Below, in pieces: positions 39,782-50,631 of a DNA stretch of 58,956 nucleotides (position 1 is the stretch's first letter; each line of letters begins with the position of its first letter). Location of the stretch: positions 1 to 58,956 of IMG/VR virus record IMGVR_UViG_3300019863_000024, one strand, 5' to 3'. The stretch is from a virus. The notes below the pieces were generated by a model. The model searched no databases. It saw only the letters and a list, made by a program, of their open reading frames with translations, and was not told the DNA's origin. A program made the position numbers and the translations under genes.

Positions 39782-42700
39782 ATGCCTATATACAGTGATA
39801 AGACATACAATGAGAACATACAAAATCAAGTAGATAGTTTTCAAAATGATGCTATAGATAGAGAACAAACTGTTCAGGATCAAGCTGACATCGGTGAAGA
39901 GGTTAGTGATAGACTAAACTATGAAGCTGGACGTGATTATGAAATAGCTCAAGATAATAATAAAATTAAGTTTACTGAACCTCAAAAAGATACAGGTAAG
40001 GTTGCTGAGTATTGGAATAAATCTCTTGATTTCTTAGGAGCTCCAGAATCATTAAGAGCTAATGAGGTTCATAATGGTAAAGCTTATGATGCAAGAAATA
40101 AAAGACCAACTATCTATGCTGATTATAGTAAAGATGATTTAATTAATGAAGTTAATAATGTCAAAGAAGATCCTAATGCTAAACATGTCTTATACAATAT
40201 AAAGTATTATGTAGGTAAAGATAAGTATGGTGACAGTAAGTATGCTTACAAGACAGGTGTTGATTCAGTATCTGCATTCAATAGATATAAAGAACAATTA
40301 GGTAATAACGTTAAGATAGTATTTGAAAAAAGATTTGCAGGTGCTGAGGATGCTGAGAATCGCTTTCACCAGCTAGAAGCAGAGCAAGGTACACAATTAG
40401 CTTCTGACAAACAAGAAGCCTTTAAACAGGGTATAGGATCATTTGGTTCAGGATACACAGAGTTTACTAATGAAGATTACTTTAATGGTGAAGATAAGAA
40501 CTATAAAGACTTTAATAGTGCTTTCAATAAATCTGAACAAGAATACAGTGAGGATATGAAGTATAGAGCAACTCATAACTCAAATAATACTACATGGGAT
40601 AAGTTAAAAGGTGGAGACTATACAGATGCTTTTGAGTCAGGAGCTATGGAGCTTGTTGGTGGAATTGGTGATGCTATAGCTACTGGAGTTGGTTTTGGTT
40701 TGAACGAGTTAGGATTAAGAAATAACTTAGCCAACACTAACTGGTTTAACAAACTAAAGAATAATGCTGATAAGTATTCAGGATACGATAGAAGAAGCTC
40801 AACACAAGCTATGGTTGAATCTACTAACTTATGGAATAAAGGGTATTATGTTCAAGCTCTATGGAATAATAAAGCTGATTTATCTGATTCAATTGTAGAG
40901 TCTATTCCTGAGATGCTAACAATGACAGTAGGGTTACCAGAATTAGGTGCTATAAAGCTAGTAAAGGGGTTAAATGAAGCTAATAAGGCTTTAAGGGTAG
41001 CACAAGAAGCTGGAGACATAGAAAAGGTCTCAGAGCTAAGCAATAAAGTAAGAGTATTATCAACTTCATTCAAAGATTTAGGTGAAGAGGGAATTAAAGC
41101 TGCAGACACTATAAATAACCTTTCTTTAGGTAATAAGATTACTAACATTATGAAAAGAGAAGCTGGATTTGAAGCAGTAGTATCCAAGAACACTAATAAT
41201 GTAATTGAAGAACGTATACATAATGGTGATAATGATATTACAACTGGAGAGTTTGCTGGAATCTTAGCTTCTCAATTCCTATCTACAGCTACTGATAGAT
41301 TTGCATTCAAAGAGATAGTTGGTGATAATAAAGTCTTAGGAGCTTTAAAAGATGTATTCAAAACCTCATCAGAGGAAGTTAAAAAGAATATTATCCATAA
41401 GGTAGCATCAACAGCTATAGGTTTAGGTGTTTCAGGAGTGGAAGAGGGAACTCAAGAATATCTTCAAACTTGGAGTGAGATTGCTGGAGCTCAACTAGGA
41501 GTTAAAGGTAAAACAATAGATGATGTCTTATCAGATAAGAGTAATCAAGACCAAGCTTTAGGATCAGCTATAGCTGGAGCTGTTGGTGGTGTAACTATGC
41601 ATAGCATTGCTCATGGCTCAAAAGCAGTATTAAAAGGTGCAAAGGCTGGAACAAAGAAAGGTGTTAATGTAGCTAATGATTTACTAAAACGAAATAATAT
41701 TCATTTAGAAACATCTGAGGAAGAAGCTTCACAAATCAAGACAATAGATGACTTTAACAATAAAGATTTATCACCTGAAAGTAAGATGATGTCTGTTGGG
41801 TTACACTTAGACAAATCAAAATCTCATGTCATTACTGGTATGGACTCTAAAGGTATAACTCCTCTAGTTTCTGATATTCTAAAATCTGTTAAACATGATA
41901 CTAAAAAGACAGACTTATTTAAAGAGTATCTAACACAAAAGTTAGCAGATAATGTCTATAACACTAATACTACAGATAAGAAAGATTTACTTATAGCTAG
42001 AGATTTAGGTCTTGATATAGATAACTCTATGTACAACAAAGCTTTAGAAACTGCAAGAAATGTTGTTAATAATGTAGTATCTGAGAAAAGAGAAGAACAG
42101 TTAAATAAGGCTGTTAATTCTCAAGGGTCTGAAACAATAGGTGATGCTTTAGAAATCTCTCCAGATGAAGGATTCTTTGAAGATTATAGAGTTAATAAAA
42201 GTAGTCCATCTTTAACTAAAACACCTGATGGAAAGAAAGAAAATCCTTTCTACGGTAAGTTTGATAGTCAAATAATATCTCTAAATAGACAGATAGAAGC
42301 TATGGAATCTTCTAAATTAGACACTAAGAAGACTAGAGAATATAGAGACTCCTTAATTAAAAAGAATACTGCTAAGTATACACCACTTAAATCATTAGAG
42401 GAAGTTGTAGAAGATATTGAAAACCTAGGATTTAGAGATGAGAATGGTGTAATAGATCCTGATAAACAATCATTAAACTATTATGATAAATCATTACCAT
42501 TAAGTGTATCTTCTTTTGGTTATGATGAGAATATCTTATTAAATAAGTTTGTAGGGTTTGCTAAGTCTCGGATCAATAAAGCTGATTATATTGAAAAAGA
42601 TAATTTAGCATCTAAGGTTATTGAAGAGAACTCATCTTTATTGGATATAGCAGTTAAAACATTGTCAACTATTAAGAGAGATGAAAACTTAACTTCAAAA

Positions 42701-45700
42701 CAAAAAGAAGAAAGTGTCTCTAAAGTTACTGAGGCTATTGACAATGTTCATGTCTCAAATAGAGCTTTATTGGATAGAGCATTAAATAGACATAGTGAAC
42801 CTTTAGACTCAAAAGAGAGTAATCCTGAGTTAGATGGTTCTTATGTTGTTAGTGATGGTGTAGTAAAGCAATTAATCTTAAAAGACTTAACAGATGCTAA
42901 ATCATACCAAGATATAGAGGTTGTTAAGAATAAGATTAAAGGAACTTATGGAACTCTACCAGTGTACTTTAATGATAAAGATGGAAGTGATATCTTACTT
43001 GCTATAGAAGATAAGAAAGATAAGTTATTTAAAGAACATGTACGATCTAAACCTAACAATAAAAAAGTTAATGTTAATAATACAAATAATAATGATAACT
43101 CTAATGATAGTGATACTAACCCTACTTCTATTACTAATGATGCTATGTCTATTGGTGATAGTGAAAGTCTTAATAATAGTGATGATACTACTTCTACAAG
43201 TAATGATAACAACACTAATGTTAGTACTGACTATGGAAAGATTAACTTTATTAGTTCAATGAGAAACTTTTTGATTAAGAGTAAACCAACAAATACTATT
43301 ACATCAGAATTATTTGAAGCATCTATCAAAGGTTTGTTAACTATTAAAGATCCACAAACTAGAGAGAGTATATCAAGTAAGTTATCTACATACAATCTTA
43401 ATGATAATCAAATTAGTGCTGTCTATGATGCATTAACATACAATAAGAAAGATTATAATGATAATATACCTACTCAAGGAGTTAAACAAAATAATTCTAT
43501 AGAAGAGTTTAAAAGGTTAACATCCTTAAAAGAATCAATAAATAAGTTAATTAACAACATTAAGGTATCTAACAATAGACTAGAGTCCAAAGCGTTAAAA
43601 GAAGCCTTAAGTGAAGCAGAGTCAGAGTTAAATACCCTATCTAAAGTAATTGTTGATATGGAAAACAACCTTAATACTCAAAAGAAGCATTTAACTAATG
43701 ATAATACTATTACTAAAGAAAATCCTGAAATGAACTCTATCAGAACCTTATATCTAAAGGGTCTAAGAATTGTTGAATCTTTATATAATAAGTTACTTAC
43801 TGTTAAAGCTTCTAAAAAAGAGTTAAATTATACATTCTCATATTTACAAAAGATAGTTAAACAGATAGATAGAAGTTCTAAAGTTAATAAGTTATCTATA
43901 GATAAGGCTACTAAAAATTTACAGATACTTGAAAGAACTATTCAAAAACGATTAGATAACTTGAGTATACCTACTATTGCATACAAGTCAGAGATAGCAG
44001 AAGTGGCTAAGCTAGAAAAACATACTAACCCTAAAGTAGTTAAATTTGCTAAAAATGTTAAACGTAAGCTACTCAGTAAAGATGATGATCATGTTGGTAA
44101 AATTAAACTTGTTAAAAAGTTAAGAGAATACTCTAAATCTATTAATGCTAAGTCTGATCAAGTTGGTACTAAAGAAGATATTGAAACTTCTACTAAATCT
44201 AAAGTTGAGAATACTACTAAATCGTCTGAAAATGCCCGTGAAGAGCAATCTAACACTATAGGCAATGGATTGGTTAAACCTACTAATAAAACTGTTATTT
44301 CAGATACTCTAAACAAGACTGATACTAATACCTCAGATAATAATCTTACAAATGAAAACACTACAGAATCTTCAGAAGACGAAGTAATACTTCAATCATG
44401 GGATACTAAAGCTACACACTCCTTACTAGATCAATTCAAAGTTAATTTTAATGAGTTAAAAGTGTTACTTAGTAAAGATAGGAATGATGCAAACAATACC
44501 AGCATTAATAAAACATTAGAATCTATGAAGAAGAATACACTGGATAGATTAGACACTTTAGAGTTTGATTTAAAGAATAATGAAAGAAGAACTCATGATA
44601 AGATAGTAGATGCTCAAGATAGGAAATCAAAGACAATCTCATCACTTGAGAAACAGATTTTTAGTTTATACAAATCATTAAATCATCATGCAAAACGTAA
44701 AGATACTCCTAAGTTCTATACTACTTATAAAAATATCCTAAAGAAAGAGATACTATTACAAAGTTTAACATTTAAAGAATCTCCATCAAAGCTTAATGGA
44801 TATAAGAATGTTGCTAAAGCTTATGCTAAATCTATAGACGATGAATTAGAGTTAAATACATTAGAGGTCAATCATAATAATAAGGTTAAGATATTAGCTT
44901 CTAAACTAAAATCAACATTAAAACTAGGAAGACTACTTGTTAATAAATACTTTAACCAAAAGAAGAGAATCCTAGAAAAGATTAAGACTGAAACAGAAAC
45001 ATTAGATACTTTAAATGAGACTATATCAACATTCAATGATCAAAATAAGATTAGTGATGAAGCTATGGATTACCTTGAATCTAAGTTTCTATCTACTAAA
45101 GTTAAAGATTCTACTGATGTTCGTATATTCTCTAATGGTGAGAAGATAGTTAACTGGTTTAGTAAATATAACCCAAGTCTATTACAAATATTTGAAGTCT
45201 CTAATAGCCCTATCTCTAAGATATCTAGTATATTAACTTCTAACAAACCTATATCTAAGATAGAAGAAGAATATTTACATGAGAATCTATCTGAGAGTAG
45301 TTCTGACAAATTAACTACTATAGACTTAGACAACATTAAATCTCTCAATAAGGTAGTTAATGGGTTCGTAGGTTCATTACAAGGGTCTACAGAGGTAGAT
45401 AATGGTAGTTTCTTCTCAACAAATGGGGTTGTATTCAACATAGCTAACATGTTTAGAAGAGTAAAAGGTGCAAAGACTATCTCAACTCAAGGTGATGTGA
45501 ATAGAGCTACAAAGTTAGTTAATGGTCTTACTTACTCAGCTATACAAGAAGTTAAATTTAATATCTTAAAGATGGATAATTCAGATATCTCAAAAAACTT
45601 TAATATCCTTGGTGACTCTAACATTACAACATTTAGAAGAGATATTATAAATAATCATATTCCTCTTGCATCAGTACGTGAAGACCTTGCTAATGAATTA

Positions 45701-48700
45701 AAAACCCTTATAGGTATCAAAGTAAGAAAAGACTCTGATGAGAAGAATAATAGACTATATGATGCTACTATGAAGACTATAATAGAGTCTGTCTTACAAG
45801 AGAGTCCTATGTTTTCTTTAGAGACTAAAAAGTATAGTGCAAATCAATCATATAAGCTTATAACACTTAACAATGACTTCCTAGATAGTAACTTTTCAGA
45901 AGAAGATATCTCAGGTATTAAGAATGCATTCTCTAAATTATCATATATAACTGGAACTAAAAAGAAAGCTCATCCAAGCTATAAACCTCATAAGATTCCT
46001 GATAAGATTCGTAATGGTGTAGTTAAACTTTTAAAACAAGATATAGAAAAGCTTACTAAACTAAACAATACTCCTTATGTTTATTCAGATAGATTTGAGA
46101 GTGTTGCTAAGGTGTACGAGAATGACAAAGAGTTAGCTTATAGTATGTTTGGTAAGGTTAGTGAAGAAAAGCTCTCAGAATTGAACCTCGAAGACTATAC
46201 GACTACTCAATCAGTTAATGAACAAATAGAAAGAGACTTAGATAATCTATATAAGTATTATGGTGAGTTTAAGGGTAAAGAATTTTATTTACCTTATGGT
46301 GTAACTAAGTCTAACAGAACACAAATATTCTCTGATATCACACCTATGGATAGTAAGATTCATAGAGAGTTTGTAATTAAGAAACCATTTATTAAAGATA
46401 TATCTCCTCATATAGGTAACTATAGAGATCCTATTGATATGCATGGGGATTCTTTTAGTGATGAAGAGTTATTTGAGATAGCTTTATCAGAATCTTTTGA
46501 TTTAGATCCAGATAAGAAAGGTAGATTCCAATTATTCTCTGATTTAAGGGATATTGTAGATATTTACCCTACAGATGGTGTTAAGATAAAAGGTAAGAAG
46601 TTTCAATTTATTAAAGACTTTATAGAAAACCCTATAGAAGACTTATCTATACTTGATACAGGAGATTGGTCTAAGAATATGCAATCTCATAAACAGTTTC
46701 ATGCTATCCTTGAGTTAAGAAATATTCATCAAAGTAAAGTGAATGGATATCAAACAGTTAAACATGATCTTACAATTGAAGCAGATGCTATAACCTCAGG
46801 TACAGGAATCTTAACATTACAATCAGGTTTAAGTCCTCAGAATGAAGAGTTAATGGAGAAAGCTGGTATCTTAAATAATGAACAATTAACTAAAAGAACA
46901 GCATATACTAAGAAGTTATTAGCTCATAAACATAATGTCTCAGAAGATGATATTGACATGACTATGCCATCACTAATTGAAGCTGGAGATTATCACTATA
47001 AGATAATGAATGACAACTCTTTTGATGCTCATACACTTGGTATTGATGACAATGAGCTCTATTTAGATATCTATAAAACTATGGGTTCTGATGTTATGCA
47101 TGAGGGTTTTGATGGTGACTCTATGGATGGTGAAGATACTGATGTTAAAGTTAGAGCATTCAATATGGCAAAGTCTACCTTAGAGGCTTTAGCTTTAGAG
47201 AAAGGTCTATCTTGGTTTAGAAAGATATCTAAGCCTCCAGTAATGACCTTTAACTATGGTTCAGCTATATCATCTATCAAAGAAGACTTAAGAGAGAATA
47301 CTTTTGATAAGATGTTCTTAAGTAGCCTAAGAGGTGATAATAAATTTGCTAACCTTGTTATTATCTCTGCTCATAATAAGACTAAGAAAGTAAACAGACA
47401 AGGGTGGAGTAAGCATCAAAATATAGCTTATAATAAAAAAGTTATATCAGACTATTGGCTTGCTCTAAATAAGAACTTTTATATTCCAGATGAGTTTATA
47501 GAAGACTTAAATACTAATGATAGAAAAGAGTTGAGTAAATATGCTCAAATAACTGATAAAGGTATTATTAACATTCTTCAAGAACAATCAGATATATTAC
47601 TAGGTGATAAGTTTGAAAAGTCTTTTAATAATAGAATGAAAACTATAACAGAGTATAGAGAAGCTTTACAACATATGGATGTAGTTCATGCTGAAACCTT
47701 TAAGTTCTTATTTGAACATTCAGTAGATGAATTAAGAAAAAATAAGAAAATTGAAGTAACAAGTAAAGATAGATTAGACTTTGCTGAAAGAGCTAAGGTT
47801 GAAAATTTAGAAGACCTAGAGAAAGAGTATGAAGTTAAAGCTAATATTAATGCTAATAGATTAACTATTCAAGATATATCAAATGTCTTAGATACTCTTA
47901 ATGCTGATGGTCTAGGCTACACCTTATCATTGTTTAATAGACTTCAAGAGTTCTATAAATCTGCAGATGATAAACAAGTCTTAACAGAACGTTCATATTT
48001 CAAAGGTAATAATCAGAAAGATGGTATAAGTTATGAAGCTCAGGTAGAAGAATTTATTGCAAACTTTAGAGCCTATACTACAACTTCTATCCATAATATT
48101 GATGATGAACAAATGAGAAGAGCTTTACTTGATAATGATTTTTCATCTATTTATGATGCTATCATATTTCCTAGTGAACAAAAGGTAATTAATAAGACTA
48201 CTGATACATATAACCAAGAGATGATTTATACCAATAGAGATAATAGTATTATGACATCTACAGTAGCTAAGTTGAACACCATGATAACTAAGATTAAAGA
48301 ATTAGGATTAGAACAAGAGTTCTATGATAGATTCAATATGTTTGATGCTAAGAATGCTCCTGAGGTATACTCAGAGACTACTATAGTAGCAAATGGACTA
48401 GACCCTATGAGAGGTATCTACAATGGTAAGACAGCTAACAATAGAAAGATTCAGACATTACCAGATGTTAAAGGAACTAGAAAAGTAGGTACATACACTA
48501 TTAAACTTTCAAATAGTAAAAATTCATTCTCTGTCAGTGAAAACATCAAAGGTAAGAATGATAGTAATATAGAAACTACAAGGTATCAATATACAAAGTC
48601 AGATAATGGAGATTCTTTATACGATTTGAAGATAATAGCTACAGGTTATAATTTCAAGACTAGAGAGTTTAATTTTAAGAGGGATAGACTTGTAGGTGAG

Positions 48701-49480
48701 GTAACTGACTTACCAATAAATCCTGAATCTCTAAATGGATATGGAAATGTTTTAAATCTAAACAATGAGATTATCAGAGATTTAACCAATAATAAAACTC
48801 CTTTAAAAAATCTACATACTGAAAAACGTAATGAAACAGCATTATCAAGTGAAATGATTCTAAATGAAAACTCTCTTCATGATGCATTAAGACAAATAAA
48901 GTTTGTAGGTGATGGTGTAGACTTTCAAGTTAAATCTACTATAGATACTATAAATAAAGTTAACAATGGTAGAGATAAGTTATCTAAGAAGTCTCTCAAC
49001 GTTAACCATATGGCTGTACTAGGAACTCAATTTAAAGGAGTAAATGCATCTGACTCTAAAGATATCAATAAAGATGTAGATGTTAATGTTGTTAGAGATA
49101 TACTTACTAAATCACAAAATAATTATATAAAAGGTATAGTTGACTTCTTATCAGCTAAATATCCTGATATAGAATTATTCAAAGATATAAGTATGATAAA
49201 GGATGGTCTTGTTGATATAACACCTCTGATAAATGATGGTGAGTATATGCGATTAGCGACATTATTTAATGAAGTTACTGGATTGGAAGAGTATCAGAAT
49301 ACGATATTTAACCCTAATTTAGCATTTAAGTATACTACTAAGGTTATTGATAGAAAAGCTCATATAGTCGAAAATAAGGCTAACAATGATGTATCTTCTA
49401 AACCTATAAAACCTATTATAGAAAATAAGTCTATGAAGATTATTGAAGACTATCTAAATGATCCAGATAGAGGATGTTAG
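39782..49480 (+). CDS. Virion-associated RNA polymerase (N4 vRNAP-like)
   Basis: 3232 residues, close to N4 gp50 (about 3500). Ejected with the DNA, it would transcribe early genes. Polymerase motifs lie in the C-terminal third: FKGKEFYLPYG (G2165-K2166, the place of TxxGR, here ExxGK); motif A EADAITSGTG (D2335); motif B with exact spacing R2480-x3-K2484-x7-Y2492-G2493 (KPPVMTFNYGS); motif C SIYDAIIFP (D2792). The A-to-C distance of 457 is in the range of N4's 392. The N-terminal 600 residues include Gly/Ala-rich hydrophobic stretches (SGAMELVGGIGDAIATGVG; GSAIAGAVGG) that could insert in the membrane, and an EEGTQEYLQ motif common in ejected phage proteins. The middle is coiled coil. Residues 135-205 look GIY-YIG-like. 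Confidence 0.85.
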   Translation: MPIYSDKTYNENIQNQVDSFQNDAIDREQTVQDQADIGEEVSDRLNYEAGRDYEIAQDNNKIKFTEPQKDTGKVAEYWNKSLDFLGAPESLRANEVHNGKAYDARNKRPTIYADYSKDDLINEVNNVKEDPNAKHVLYNIKYYVGKDKYGDSKYAYKTGVDSVSAFNRYKEQLGNNVKIVFEKRFAGAEDAENRFHQLEAEQGTQLASDKQEAFKQGIGSFGSGYTEFTNEDYFNGEDKNYKDFNSAFNKSEQEYSEDMKYRATHNSNNTTWDKLKGGDYTDAFESGAMELVGGIGDAIATGVGFGLNELGLRNNLANTNWFNKLKNNADKYSGYDRRSSTQAMVESTNLWNKGYYVQALWNNKADLSDSIVESIPEMLTMTVGLPELGAIKLVKGLNEANKALRVAQEAGDIEKVSELSNKVRVLSTSFKDLGEEGIKAADTINNLSLGNKITNIMKREAGFEAVVSKNTNNVIEERIHNGDNDITTGEFAGILASQFLSTATDRFAFKEIVGDNKVLGALKDVFKTSSEEVKKNIIHKVASTAIGLGVSGVEEGTQEYLQTWSEIAGAQLGVKGKTIDDVLSDKSNQDQALGSAIAGAVGGVTMHSIAHGSKAVLKGAKAGTKKGVNVANDLLKRNNIHLETSEEEASQIKTIDDFNNKDLSPESKMMSVGLHLDKSKSHVITGMDSKGITPLVSDILKSVKHDTKKTDLFKEYLTQKLADNVYNTNTTDKKDLLIARDLGLDIDNSMYNKALETARNVVNNVVSEKREEQLNKAVNSQGSETIGDALEISPDEGFFEDYRVNKSSPSLTKTPDGKKENPFYGKFDSQIISLNRQIEAMESSKLDTKKTREYRDSLIKKNTAKYTPLKSLEEVVEDIENLGFRDENGVIDPDKQSLNYYDKSLPLSVSSFGYDENILLNKFVGFAKSRINKADYIEKDNLASKVIEENSSLLDIAVKTLSTIKRDENLTSKQKEESVSKVTEAIDNVHVSNRALLDRALNRHSEPLDSKESNPELDGSYVVSDGVVKQLILKDLTDAKSYQDIEVVKNKIKGTYGTLPVYFNDKDGSDILLAIEDKKDKLFKEHVRSKPNNKKVNVNNTNNNDNSNDSDTNPTSITNDAMSIGDSESLNNSDDTTSTSNDNNTNVSTDYGKINFISSMRNFLIKSKPTNTITSELFEASIKGLLTIKDPQTRESISSKLSTYNLNDNQISAVYDALTYNKKDYNDNIPTQGVKQNNSIEEFKRLTSLKESINKLINNIKVSNNRLESKALKEALSEAESELNTLSKVIVDMENNLNTQKKHLTNDNTITKENPEMNSIRTLYLKGLRIVESLYNKLLTVKASKKELNYTFSYLQKIVKQIDRSSKVNKLSIDKATKNLQILERTIQKRLDNLSIPTIAYKSEIAEVAKLEKHTNPKVVKFAKNVKRKLLSKDDDHVGKIKLVKKLREYSKSINAKSDQVGTKEDIETSTKSKVENTTKSSENAREEQSNTIGNGLVKPTNKTVISDTLNKTDTNTSDNNLTNENTTESSEDEVILQSWDTKATHSLLDQFKVNFNELKVLLSKDRNDANNTSINKTLESMKKNTLDRLDTLEFDLKNNERRTHDKIVDAQDRKSKTISSLEKQIFSLYKSLNHHAKRKDTPKFYTTYKNILKKEILLQSLTFKESPSKLNGYKNVAKAYAKSIDDELELNTLEVNHNNKVKILASKLKSTLKLGRLLVNKYFNQKKRILEKIKTETETLDTLNETISTFNDQNKISDEAMDYLESKFLSTKVKDSTDVRIFSNGEKIVNWFSKYNPSLLQIFEVSNSPISKISSILTSNKPISKIEEEYLHENLSESSSDKLTTIDLDNIKSLNKVVNGFVGSLQGSTEVDNGSFFSTNGVVFNIANMFRRVKGAKTISTQGDVNRATKLVNGLTYSAIQEVKFNILKMDNSDISKNFNILGDSNITTFRRDIINNHIPLASVREDLANELKTLIGIKVRKDSDEKNNRLYDATMKTIIESVLQESPMFSLETKKYSANQSYKLITLNNDFLDSNFSEEDISGIKNAFSKLSYITGTKKKAHPSYKPHKIPDKIRNGVVKLLKQDIEKLTKLNNTPYVYSDRFESVAKVYENDKELAYSMFGKVSEEKLSELNLEDYTTTQSVNEQIERDLDNLYKYYGEFKGKEFYLPYGVTKSNRTQIFSDITPMDSKIHREFVIKKPFIKDISPHIGNYRDPIDMHGDSFSDEELFEIALSESFDLDPDKKGRFQLFSDLRDIVDIYPTDGVKIKGKKFQFIKDFIENPIEDLSILDTGDWSKNMQSHKQFHAILELRNIHQSKVNGYQTVKHDLTIEADAITSGTGILTLQSGLSPQNEELMEKAGILNNEQLTKRTAYTKKLLAHKHNVSEDDIDMTMPSLIEAGDYHYKIMNDNSFDAHTLGIDDNELYLDIYKTMGSDVMHEGFDGDSMDGEDTDVKVRAFNMAKSTLEALALEKGLSWFRKISKPPVMTFNYGSAISSIKEDLRENTFDKMFLSSLRGDNKFANLVIISAHNKTKKVNRQGWSKHQNIAYNKKVISDYWLALNKNFYIPDEFIEDLNTNDRKELSKYAQITDKGIINILQEQSDILLGDKFEKSFNNRMKTITEYREALQHMDVVHAETFKFLFEHSVDELRKNKKIEVTSKDRLDFAERAKVENLEDLEKEYEVKANINANRLTIQDISNVLDTLNADGLGYTLSLFNRLQEFYKSADDKQVLTERSYFKGNNQKDGISYEAQVEEFIANFRAYTTTSIHNIDDEQMRRALLDNDFSSIYDAIIFPSEQKVINKTTDTYNQEMIYTNRDNSIMTSTVAKLNTMITKIKELGLEQEFYDRFNMFDAKNAPEVYSETTIVANGLDPMRGIYNGKTANNRKIQTLPDVKGTRKVGTYTIKLSNSKNSFSVSENIKGKNDSNIETTRYQYTKSDNGDSLYDLKIIATGYNFKTREFNFKRDRLVGEVTDLPINPESLNGYGNVLNLNNEIIRDLTNNKTPLKNLHTEKRNETALSSEMILNENSLHDALRQIKFVGDGVDFQVKSTIDTINKVNNGRDKLSKKSLNVNHMAVLGTQFKGVNASDSKDINKDVDVNVVRDILTKSQNNYIKGIVDFLSAKYPDIELFKDISMIKDGLVDITPLINDGEYMRLATLFNEVTGLEEYQNTIFNPNLAFKYTTKVIDRKAHIVENKANNDVSSKPIKPIIENKSMKIIEDYLNDPDRGC

Positions 49481-49512
49481 TCCTCTTCTGATTGATACTG
49501 CATAAAGTAGAT

Positions 49513-50244
49513 TTATTTAGCTTGTTCTATCTTCTCTTTGTAGTATTCAGATATTTGGTTAAACTCCTCTACTAAACGTTCATATTCACTCTTAACAGGA
49601 CTTCCTGACTCTATCCACTCAGATACTACTTTACGAACTGTTAATGGGTTAAATGTAGGCAGTACACCTTTAGTGTTTCCTATATGTCCCTCTAGGTCTG
49701 GATTAATTGTTCTTATAGTAGTAGCTTTAGCTTTAGTTACTACAAACCCTTTCCATACCAATGCATTCCAAATATCATGTTCAGTAGGAGCTTCCTCATC
49801 TTCTGTCCAAGCTTCTATACTACATCTTCTAACAGAAGCTTTGCCATCAGAGTATAATTTAGGTTTTTTAGCTTCTAATACAGCTAAAGTCTTTTCTTGT
49901 TGTAGTTTCTCAAATGCAAAGTTAATAATATCTGCTCTTAAGTCTGCATCAAATTTAGCAATAAACCATACCATTGTTTTTAAATTCATCCCGTATGTCT
50001 TTAATTTCTCAATTTTACCTTTACCTGTTTGGACATCCACCATAGATACCCAAAAATCCATAGTGTCAAATCTATCGGCAGATAGTTCAGAAACTTGTAT
50101 TTCAAAACTTTTAACAATTTTGCTATGTTGAAGTTTTGTTTTATTTTTTGTTAAATAATTATCAGCTACATCCTTTAATGTCATAGTCATGTTAGTGTTA
50201 GCTAAAAATTGCTCAGTAGGGTTAAGTGTAATAAGTTCATTCAT
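49513..50244 (-). CDS. KilA-N/Rha-like regulator, minus strand
   Basis: 243 residues from the ATG at 50244, which has AAGGAG 8 bases upstream; an upstream frame extension lacks one. Starts MNELITLNPTEQF and resembles Rha/KilA-type regulators in MTLKDVADNYL...HSKIVKSFE and the MNLKTMVWFIAKFDADLRADIINFAFEKL region. The second half (KPKLYSDGKASVR, ALVWKGFVVTKAKATT, GHIGNTKGVLPTFNP) matches the C-terminal domain of the KilA-N protein at 29658-30326 (KIYDDGSMSVR, ALTYAGF, SYIGTPRGTQSPTFFP). So genes of the same group sit on both strands, in two loci 20 kb apart. Confidence 0.6.
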   Translation of the reverse strand: MNELITLNPTEQFLANTNMTMTLKDVADNYLTKNKTKLQHSKIVKSFEIQVSELSADRFDTMDFWVSMVDVQTGKGKIEKLKTYGMNLKTMVWFIAKFDADLRADIINFAFEKLQQEKTLAVLEAKKPKLYSDGKASVRRCSIEAWTEDEEAPTEHDIWNALVWKGFVVTKAKATTIRTINPDLEGHIGNTKGVLPTFNPLTVRKVVSEWIESGSPVKSEYERLVEEFNQISEYYKEKIEQAK

Positions 50245-50337
50245 GATGAAACTCCTTATAAGATTAAGAAGTTTTACAGAGTGCTTCAAGTAGTCACTCC
50301 AAGGTTTACATCTCCATTCAATGTAAATCCATATAGT

Positions 50338-50358
50338 ATTATATCCTATCTAACTTAA
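50338..50358 (-). promoter_or_regulatory. Minus-strand cassette promoter
   Basis: On the minus strand: TTAAGTT, 8 bases (AGATAGGA), TATAAT. Exact match to the cassette consensus, but on the opposite strand and without a clean TTAAGT-loop hairpin. It precedes the regulator starting at 50244 by 99 bases; a TTTACAT/ATGTAAA stem and a GAGTG/CACTC stem lie between. Confidence 0.65.
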
Positions 50359-50445
50359 AAGGTATGACAGTTGTTTATTCACCGAAAGGATAACCAAGTA
50401 ATTCATTCAACATAGCATTATCTTTAATCTTTCTAATCATTAATT

Positions 50446-50631
50446 CTAGTCTAATAAATCACTTAAGCTAAAATTGGCTTCAGTGAAAAGATGTTCTTTT
50501 TCTCTGATTCTAACAAGAACTTTTCCATGTTCTTTACCAAATACTTTAGCAATTGTTAAACTATCTGTAAATACAGAATCCTCTTGTTGTTTAAACACTA
50601 CTGTAGTGTCATTAATAATTAATTCATTCAT
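50446..50631 (-). CDS. Truncated Rha-family protein
   Basis: 61 residues from ATG 50631 (a TTG further upstream is less likely). It matches the start of Rha-type phage regulators: DSVFTDSLTIAKVFGKEHGKVLVRIRE is the Rha pattern D-S-L-x-I-A-x-x-F-G-K-E-H-x-x-V-L-x-x-I-R. Full Rha proteins go on for at least 40-60 more residues (tyrosine-rich and Gly-Phe part); here the frame stops after ANFSLSDLLD. It may be a decayed gene or a short single-domain form. It has the leader shared with cassette 2. Confidence 0.55.
   Translation of the reverse strand: MNELIINDTTVVFKQQEDSVFTDSLTIAKVFGKEHGKVLVRIREKEHLFTEANFSLSDLLD

Noticed and set aside
50446-50631. Treating the truncated Rha-like frame as a full gene
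   Set aside because: It lacks the second half of the family; kept as a truncated coding sequence with lower confidence.
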